DNA from: JANMEX01 sp049696015
GTDB lineage: Bacteria; Pseudomonadota; Alphaproteobacteria; Rhizobiales; Rhizobiaceae
Direction: 5' to 3'
Length of the DNA: 45,883 nt
Assembly (NCBI GenBank): GCA_049696015.1
Contig: JBAVTG010000054.1
Location: 1 to 45,883, forward strand
Shown: positions 40,301 to 45,883 of the stretch, piece by piece
Position numbering within the stretch: the first letter of the stretch is position 1
Layout of the letters: each line of letters opens with the position of its first letter
Made by a program: the position numbers and the translations under genes
Notes under the pieces: model-generated
Database searches by the model: none
Told to the model about the DNA's origin: nothing
The model's input: only the letters and a program-made list of their open reading frames with translations

Positions 40301-43300
40301 CGCCACCTGCACCGGCATGGGCGCGGGCGGAACGGCAACGCCAAACCTTGCCACGGGCGCGCTCTTGCTGGACAGCGCCGCCACGGCGGCCGGCTCGGCC
40401 ATTGCCTGCACATTCACGAACGGCAAGCTGCCGACGATCAATCTGACCAAAGTCTCGAATGGCGGCGCCGGCGCGTTCAGTTTCAGTGGCAACAATGGGT
40501 TTTCCAATCAGACGATTACGACCACGGCAAGCGGAGCCGCAGTTTCTAGCGCCGTGCAGACGCTGGCCGCTGTGTCGACAATTACCACAATCACGGAGGC
40601 CATTCCGGCCGGTTACACACTGACCAGTATCACCTGCACCGGAACTGGAACCGGCAACACCACAAACAACCTCGCAGCGGGCTCAGTGCAGATCAATGCC
40701 TTGGGCACCGCCCCGGGCAAGGTCATAAACTGCATCTTCACCAACACGAAGTTTCCGACGATCACGTTGACCAAAGTCTCCAACGGCGACGTCGGCGCGT
40801 TCGCCTTCAACGGCGACAACGGATTTGGCGCGGCGCAGACGATCACCACGCTCACGCCAGGAACCGGTGTTTCCGGTTCGGCCCGCACACTGGCCGCTGC
40901 GGCGACTGCGACGACAATCACGGAATCCGTTCCGGCAGGATATGCGCTCGCCTCCGCCGCCTGCACCGGCTTGGGCGCTGGCGGAGGCGCCACGCCGAAT
41001 TTGTCCACTGGCGCTTTGACACTTGACGCAGCCGCGACCGCTGCGGGCTCAAACATCGCCTGCACGTTCACAAATGCCAAGCTGCCGACGATCACGCTCA
41101 GCAAAGTCTCGAATGGCGGCGCCGGCGCATTCACCTTCAACGGCGACAACGGGTTTGGCGCGGCGCAGACGATCACAACGGTGACATCGGGAACAGGCGT
41201 TTCGGGCGCTGCGCGCACTCTGGCCACCGCCGCTGCTGCCACAACAATCACGGAATCCGTTCCCGCGGGATATGCGCTCGCCTCCGCCGCCTGCACCGGC
41301 ATGGGAGCGGGTGGAACGGCAACCCCCAACCTTGCAACAGGCGCATTGGCTTTGAACGCGGCCGCGACCGCACCGGGATCAAACATTTCCTGCACGTTCA
41401 CCAACTCCAAGCTGCCTGTGATTCAGCTGACAAAAGTTTCCAATGGCGGCGCCGGCGCCTTCACCTTCAATGGCGATAACGGATTTGGCGCTGCGCAGAC
41501 GATCACAACGGTGACATCGGGAACAGGCATATCGGGCGCTGCGCGCACTCTGGCTGCGGCTGGCACAGCAACGGCGATCACGGAGTCGATTCCCGCAGGT
41601 TACGCGCTGGCGTCCGCTTCCTGCACCGGCATGGGAGCGGGCGGAACCGCCACGCCCAATCTTGCAACAGGAGCGCTTGCGCTCGACAGCGCAGCCACCG
41701 CCGCCGGCTCGAACATCGCCTGCACATTCACAAATACCAAGCTGCCGACGGTGCGCCTGACAAAGATCAGCAATGGCGGCGCGGGCGCATTTTCCTTCAC
41801 CGGCGACAATGGTTTTGTCTCAGACACGATCACGACAATCTCGTCGGGCTCAGGCGTTCAAGGAGCTCTCAAGACGCTCACTGCCGCTTCAACACCGACA
41901 ACAATCACTGAGTCCGTTCCTGCAGGCTATGCGCTTGTCTCAGCGACCTGCACCGGCTTGGGGTCGGGCGGAACCGCCACGCCGAACCTCGCGACGGGAA
42001 CGCTTGTGCTTGACAGCGCGGCCACTGCCGCCGGCTCGAATATCGCCTGCACATTCACAAATGCCAAGCTGCCGACAATCCAGCTGACCAAAATCTCGAA
42101 CGGCGGCGTGGGCGGCTTCACCTTCAACGGCGACAACGGCTTTGGAGCCGCGCAGATCATCACGACCGTGACCTCTGGCACGGGCGTCTCCGGCGCAATC
42201 CGCCCGCTGACTGCGCCTGGCGCGGCGACAAGCGTCACCGAGTCAATTCCCGCAGGCTACACGCTGACGTCAGCGTCCTGCACCGGCATGGCGGCGGGCG
42301 GAACCGCAACACCAAATCTTGCGACGGGAACCGTTGTGCTCGACCCGGCTGCGACCGCAGCAGGCTCAGCTATCGCCTGCACCTTTACTAACGCCAAACT
42401 GCCGACAGTAACGCTCACCAAAATATCCAATGGCAGTGTCGGCGCGTTCTCCTTCACTGGCGACAACGGATTGACAAGCCAGACGATCACCACGTCGTCG
42501 TCTGGCGCAGGCGTGACGGGTGCGGCGCAGACACTAGCGTCGGCGGCAACGTCCACGACAATCACGGAAGCCATTCCTTCAGGCTTTGCGCTGACATCAG
42601 CCACCTGCACCGGCATGGGGACGGGCGGAACCGCCACGCCGAATCTTGCGACTGGAGCGCTTGTACTCGACAGCGCGGCCACCGCCGCGGGCTCGAACAT
42701 CGCCTGCTCGTTTACAAACGGCGTGCCAAAATTCACCATCGCCAAGTCCGTTGATCTGGCCTCTGTTTCTGCACCAGGGACAGTGAACTATCAGGTGACC
42801 GTCACCAATAATGGCGCGGTCAGCTTGACCTCACCATCCTTGACGGATTCTCTGACGCAAGGCGGCTCTGCGCGCACGTTAGCGAGCGGACCAACGCTTG
42901 TGTCGGGCGATCTCGCGCCTGTCGGCGTGTTCGACATCGGCGAGACGTGGACATACCAGGCGTCTTATGCCGTCACCCAGGCTGACATCGACAATGGCGC
43001 CGCCCTGTCGAACACCGCAACTTTTGACACCGATCAAACTGTGCCGATCGCCTCCAACGCCGCTACCACATCCATCGTGCAGGGCCGGTCAATGAGCGTG
43101 GCGAAGACGGCGGTGACCGTTAACTTCCTGAACATTGGCGACCTTGTCAGCTACGAATATCTGGTGACCAATACCGGCAATGTGACGTTGACCGATCCCG
43201 TCACTGTGTCTGATAACCGGGTAACGCCGGTCAACTGTCCCGCGCTGCCGCTGGGCGGCCTGGCGCCCGGCGCGACTCTGACCTGCACCGCCGATTACCA

Positions 43301-45883
43301 TCTGGTGCTTGAAGATCTCGACATCGGTTCCGTCACAAACTTGGCTTCCGCAACGAGCGGGCCAACGACATCGCCGCAGACATCCGAGACCGTTCCGTCG
43401 GGCGCCACTCCAGCGCTCACCATAGGGAAGTCGTCGGCGACCGCCGACTTCAACAATGTCGGCGACACTATCGCCTATTCATTCCTGGTCACAAATTCCG
43501 GCAACGCAACGCTGACCCGGACCATCAATGTCACTGACAACAAGATTGGCGCAATCGCCTGTTTCACGCCGACGGGCGCGGACCCGACTTTCATGCCGTC
43601 CGAAACCGTGACCTGCACGGCAAACTACACTGTCACCCAGGCTGATCTCGATGCCGGTTTTGTCACCAACCAGGCGTTCGCCTCAACGACCTATGGCGCG
43701 GCCAATATTCCTGTGACCTCGCCGCCCGACAGCTTGACGGTCAACGCTGTGCAAAACCCGCAACTGACCGTGGCCAAATCCGCTGGAGCGCTTCCCATCA
43801 CAGCAGTTGGCCAGGTTCTCACCTATACGATCAATATCGACAATACCGGCGACGTGACGCTGTCGACCATCAATGTCAGCGATCCGCTGATCCCCTCCTT
43901 GTCCTGCACCATCGCCAGCCTTGCCCCCGGCGTTGCCGACAGTAGCTGCACGGGAACCTACACCGTTACCCAGGCCGATTTTGACGCTGGCGCCATTGTC
44001 AACACGGCCTCGGCTTCCGGTCTGACGCCGCAGGGCGCGCCCGTGTCAGACACGGGCGGTCTTTCCACGCCTATAACCCAGATTTCGTCGATGGAATTGC
44101 TGAAGGGCGTGACCTTCAACGACGAAAATGGCGACGGTCATGCACAGATCGGCGAAACGCTGAGCTATCAGTTTACTGTTTCAAACTCCGGCAACACCAC
44201 TCTGACCAACATTGCGGTCACTGATCCAAGTGTGACAATTCTCGGCGGGCCGCTGACATCCCTTGCCGTCGGGGCGTCGGACAGTTTTACCTTCACAGCA
44301 GCTTACGCTTTGACGGCTACCGATCTTGCCGCCGGCTCACACCAAAATCAGGCCTTTGGTTCCGCCGACACGCCGCTTGCCGGACCCATCAGCGACACAT
44401 CCGACAGCACAAATCCGGCTGACGAAACCGGCGGCGGATCGGACCCAACGACGATTCTCCTGTCAGCCGCGCCGGTTGTGGCCACTGGCGACACGCCGCC
44501 ATCGGTCAATGGCGCAACCGGCAATCCGTCCGTGGTCAACGCCTTTGCCAATGACACGCTGAACGGCGTGGCTGTTGTGCCTGGCGCCATCACCGCGACA
44601 GTTCTGACCCCTGCCGCCAACCCCGGCGTTGTCCTTGATCCGGCGACCGGCATTGTCTCGGTCGCTGCGGGAACGCCAGCGGGCTTGTACACGATCACCT
44701 ACCAGATCTGCGAAGCGCTCAACCCGGCCAACTGCGCTGTTGCTGTCGCCACGGTCGATGTGATCGCCGCGCCGGTTGTGGCTGCCGATGACGCAGGAAC
44801 GGTGAACGGGCTGACGGGCGGAACAGTGCCGGGCTTGAATGCGCTGGGGAATGATACCTTGAATGGCCTGGCCATTGCCCCGGCTGACGTCACCCTTGTT
44901 CCGGTGACCGCCGGACCTTTGACAGTCAACGCCGACGGCTCGGTGACCGTCGCGCCTAACACGCCCGCCGGGCCGTACACAGTGGCCTATCAGGTCTGCG
45001 AAGTCCTGAACCCCGCCAACTGCGACACCGCCGATGTTGTGATCACGGTCGATGCCGCGCCGATGGCCGCGCTTGACGATGCAGGCTCCTCGACGCCGCT
45101 GGGCGGCACAGTGCCGGGCCTCAATGTCCTGGCCAATGACACGCTGAACGGCGTGGCCATGGTTCCGGCCGATGTCACCATCACGCCGGTCACCACAGGT
45201 CCGCTCACCGTCAACGCCGATGGCACGGTCACAGTGGCTCCCGGCACGCCCGCGGGTCCTTACACGGTCAGCTACACGGTCTGCGAAGTCCTCAACCCGG
45301 CCAACTGCGACACCGCCGATGTGATCATCACGGTCAACGCCGGCAACATTGCCGCCGATGCCGACGCGGTCTCGGGCGTCAACGGCCTGACCGGCGCGGC
45401 CGATGTGCTGGACGTGCTGGCGGGCGATACGCTGAACGGTTCGCCTGCGACCCTCTCCACGGTCAACCTGTCGGTGGTGACGCCTGCCGCCAACCCGGGC
45501 GTGACGCTCGATCCGGCCACGGGTCTGGTCTCGGTCGCTGCGGGAACGCCAGCGGGCTTGTACACGATCACCTACCAGATCTGCGAAGCGCTCAATCCGG
45601 CCAACTGCGCTGTTGCTGTCGCCACGGTCGATGTGATCGCCGCGCCGGTTGTGGCTGCCGATGACGCAGGCTCCTCGACGCCTCTGGGCGGAACAGTGCC
45701 GGGCCTGAATGTCCTGGCCAACGACACGCTGAACGGCGTGGCCATGGTTCCGGCCGATGTCACCATCACGCCGGTCACCACAGGTCCGCTCACCGTCAAC
45801 GCCGACGGCACGGTCACAGTGGCTCCCGGCACGCCCGCGGGTCCTTACACGGTCAGCTACACGGTCTGCGAAGTCCTCAACCC
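37389..45883 (+). CDS. Giant modular secreted/surface repeat protein (DUF11 and prealbumin-like repeats), 3' end beyond window
   Basis: An uninterrupted frame of at least 2831 codons from the ATG at 37389, with GAGGGGG five bases upstream. Residues 1-78 form a long N-region plus a hydrophobic signal (AGAAALFYASAAATTLFSNA). Residues about 100-375 are glycine-rich, and 378-676 hold two DUF11-type modules (VAKSVSSPAVNAGGRVVWTV). Residues 677-1778 hold ten ~110-residue modules with LTKISNGGAGAF and two cysteines each. Residues 1779-2366 hold five further DUF11-like modules (LTIGKSSATADFNNVGDTIA). From 2367, ~95-100-residue repeats contain CEALNPANC. It is probably an adhesin or surface-layer protein; the secretion route cannot be judged because the C-terminus is missing. 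Confidence 0.85.
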   Translation, partial: MFGRFSEMLLYRKLSATGEGIEADQRLTEGDTPIVPSEATGSVFAAESSILRALRAGAAALFYASAAATTLFSNAAYSDPADNPVNFSRTTAGAIATTVPDGVCGFTSVAVGGGGGSSSAAAGTGGQGGGAASISATFKALPLQAVTGAVASGGLAGATPTGGTGTQSGGTGGAITSATIHRGSGGGGSTSLSIGGVQLIVAGGGGGGGAAHGNTPNSNGGNAGAAGITAGVAAPGVNGSIGANTTAVGGVLGTVGGGQGGQAAAGGTGGVNSINATENGFAGTAAGAGGNGGVDTGTDSAGGGGAGFTGGGGGASTNGDTSMGGGGGGGSSFVRSTSPTVQATAAASVSGNAMPSIGVGALPGATGSMSLTWVPCLYTLNVAKSVSSPAVNAGGRVVWTVSVTNTGPDPMTRGDTLTLADTLPVGPNGAPTPAFRVLSVGTSGGSNADLESGAVTCTGLSVGAAMPSSTTCTRPYSALSAPGAPSGGTRGLNSGETLTITYEQIISNTAACSTITNTATAVDRTAAGSTTTRTANAPLSINCYDLAVTKSVSPTAPASGQVLTWTVAVTNNGAADMQGPDDTAANPLIITDAAPATNVSAPTSFTSTGPAGACAYAGGTITCPSGLASGSTQTFTFQQTVSPTAVSGAVIANTAIVTDFRTGDSNDSALASATVPPTTIAITKISNGGVGAFTFNGNNGFGAAQTITTVTPGTAVTGTPRTLAAAATATTITETIPSGYVLASASCTGMGTGGTATPNLAAGTLALNAAATAAGSSIACTFTNTKTPTVKVQKSTVGAFGGPFAFTQTNLASAPADVTTTAVTTPAPASPAAINVSAIGADVTLTETPVAGYLLASAVCTDANSAITGNSGSIGTLTGNVLTIPPVNVKAGSDYTCLFTNAKLPTITLTKISNGGIGAFTFNGDNGFGAAQTITTVTSGTGVAGSSRTLAAAATATTITETIPAGYALTSATCTGMGAGGTATPNLATGALLLDSAATAAGSAIACTFTNGKLPTINLTKVSNGGAGAFSFSGNNGFSNQTITTTASGAAVSSAVQTLAAVSTITTITEAIPAGYTLTSITCTGTGTGNTTNNLAAGSVQINALGTAPGKVINCIFTNTKFPTITLTKVSNGDVGAFAFNGDNGFGAAQTITTLTPGTGVSGSARTLAAAATATTITESVPAGYALASAACTGLGAGGGATPNLSTGALTLDAAATAAGSNIACTFTNAKLPTITLSKVSNGGAGAFTFNGDNGFGAAQTITTVTSGTGVSGAARTLATAAAATTITESVPAGYALASAACTGMGAGGTATPNLATGALALNAAATAPGSNISCTFTNSKLPVIQLTKVSNGGAGAFTFNGDNGFGAAQTITTVTSGTGISGAARTLAAAGTATAITESIPAGYALASASCTGMGAGGTATPNLATGALALDSAATAAGSNIACTFTNTKLPTVRLTKISNGGAGAFSFTGDNGFVSDTITTISSGSGVQGALKTLTAASTPTTITESVPAGYALVSATCTGLGSGGTATPNLATGTLVLDSAATAAGSNIACTFTNAKLPTIQLTKISNGGVGGFTFNGDNGFGAAQIITTVTSGTGVSGAIRPLTAPGAATSVTESIPAGYTLTSASCTGMAAGGTATPNLATGTVVLDPAATAAGSAIACTFTNAKLPTVTLTKISNGSVGAFSFTGDNGLTSQTITTSSSGAGVTGAAQTLASAATSTTITEAIPSGFALTSATCTGMGTGGTATPNLATGALVLDSAATAAGSNIACSFTNGVPKFTIAKSVDLASVSAPGTVNYQVTVTNNGAVSLTSPSLTDSLTQGGSARTLASGPTLVSGDLAPVGVFDIGETWTYQASYAVTQADIDNGAALSNTATFDTDQTVPIASNAATTSIVQGRSMSVAKTAVTVNFLNIGDLVSYEYLVTNTGNVTLTDPVTVSDNRVTPVNCPALPLGGLAPGATLTCTADYHLVLEDLDIGSVTNLASATSGPTTSPQTSETVPSGATPALTIGKSSATADFNNVGDTIAYSFLVTNSGNATLTRTINVTDNKIGAIACFTPTGADPTFMPSETVTCTANYTVTQADLDAGFVTNQAFASTTYGAANIPVTSPPDSLTVNAVQNPQLTVAKSAGALPITAVGQVLTYTINIDNTGDVTLSTINVSDPLIPSLSCTIASLAPGVADSSCTGTYTVTQADFDAGAIVNTASASGLTPQGAPVSDTGGLSTPITQISSMELLKGVTFNDENGDGHAQIGETLSYQFTVSNSGNTTLTNIAVTDPSVTILGGPLTSLAVGASDSFTFTAAYALTATDLAAGSHQNQAFGSADTPLAGPISDTSDSTNPADETGGGSDPTTILLSAAPVVATGDTPPSVNGATGNPSVVNAFANDTLNGVAVVPGAITATVLTPAANPGVVLDPATGIVSVAAGTPAGLYTITYQICEALNPANCAVAVATVDVIAAPVVAADDAGTVNGLTGGTVPGLNALGNDTLNGLAIAPADVTLVPVTAGPLTVNADGSVTVAPNTPAGPYTVAYQVCEVLNPANCDTADVVITVDAAPMAALDDAGSSTPLGGTVPGLNVLANDTLNGVAMVPADVTITPVTTGPLTVNADGTVTVAPGTPAGPYTVSYTVCEVLNPANCDTADVIITVNAGNIAADADAVSGVNGLTGAADVLDVLAGDTLNGSPATLSTVNLSVVTPAANPGVTLDPATGLVSVAAGTPAGLYTITYQICEALNPANCAVAVATVDVIAAPVVAADDAGSSTPLGGTVPGLNVLANDTLNGVAMVPADVTITPVTTGPLTVNADGTVTVAPGTPAGPYTVSYTVCEVLN
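39417..42722 (+). repeat. Ten tandem ~330-bp repeats inside the giant gene
   Basis: Units begin at about 39417, 39747, 40098, 40428, 40752, 41082, 41412, 41742, 42069 and 42399, each 324-351 bp. All share a TKxSNGxxGAFxF opening and a CTG...CTFTN pair of cysteines, apart from the second unit, which is strongly diverged. The periodicity is direct from the translation; the resemblance to prealbumin-like (SpaA-type) folds is by motif memory. Confidence 0.85.
44475..45883 (+). repeat. Tandem ~95-100-residue C-terminal repeats with near-identical DNA
   Basis: Units start at 44475, 44775, 45063, 45345 and 45648 (282-303 bp) and continue past the edge. Two types alternate: one with VSVAAGTPAGLYTITYQICE and one with VTVAPGTPAGPYTVSYTVCE. 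Each complete unit carries C-x7-C (CEALNPANC). Segment 44655-44797 recurs at 45528-45670 with one difference in 143 bp, and 45081-45298 recurs at 45666-45883 with five differences in 218 bp. Confidence 0.85.

Noticed and set aside
38868..45832. Many long minus-strand frames opposite the giant gene, including repeated alanine/valine-rich ones
   Set aside because: They arise because the repeats lack stop-forming words on the reverse strand; they share the same repeat phase and have no starts with ribosome sites.
39417..45883. CRISPR array suggested by regular repeats
   Set aside because: Units are about 280-350 bp, in frame and coding, with no 20-40 bp repeat and unique-spacer pattern; no cas genes are seen.

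Overview
This window looks like chromosomal DNA of an alphaproteobacterium, most likely order Hyphomicrobiales (Rhizobiales). It is high in GC and densely packed. The gene orders metX-metW, hisC-tyrC, ftsE-ftsX, argH-lipoprotein-lysA-TIGR02302 and twin-TM/ATR/rhomboid/etfB/etfA/hbd are, from general knowledge, typical of that order. All calls come from reading the sequence and translations; no database search was run.

Layout. 1-4.9 kb: an edge-truncated unknown gene, a short palindromic repeat, a queuosine-precursor transporter gene (yhhQ) with a probable preQ1-I riboswitch overlapping its start codon, rpmB, a DUF3108 exported protein, an EamA transporter, a YhhN membrane protein and a glyoxalase II. 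4.9-12.9 kb: a methyltransferase, metW/metX (methionine), hisC/tyrC (histidine/tyrosine), DUF2125, a ChaC-like cyclotransferase, an acyltransferase and a DUF218 protein. 13-22 kb: ftsX/ftsE (division), hpt, a large TIGR02302 membrane protein, lysA, a small lipoprotein, a VapBC toxin-antitoxin pair wedged into the amino-acid operon, and argH. 22-25 kb: tlpA, a YjbR protein and a compact haem cluster encoding a cytochrome b fused to a dihaem cytochrome c domain, an SHP-type (DUF1924) cytochrome c and a second free dihaem cytochrome c. 25.2-30.4 kb: 3-hydroxybutyryl-CoA dehydrogenase, both ETF subunits, rhomboid protease, cobalamin adenosyltransferase, a twin-TM protein and a short-chain dehydrogenase. 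30.5-36 kb: YihY, a second EamA transporter, a small membrane protein, GluQ-RS, AlkA-type glycosylase, HNH endonuclease, DsbB-like and DedA/YqaA proteins. tRNA-Leu(CAA) sits at 36.2 kb.

Beyond the tRNA the character changes. About 1.1 kb of apparently lower-GC DNA holds no convincing gene but does hold a terminator and a long near-perfect inverted repeat. Then a single open frame runs from 37389 off the right edge (at least 2831 codons). It encodes a secreted or surface protein with a glycine-rich head, DUF11-type modules, ten tandem ~110-residue modules each with two cysteines, more DUF11-like modules, and ~95-100-residue C-terminal repeats whose DNA copies are almost identical.

The strongest leads are the riboswitch at yhhQ, the seven-haem SHP/cytochrome b-DHC cluster with three 11-bp-phased direct repeats upstream, and the giant repeat protein with signs of recent internal repeat copying next to a tRNA gene.
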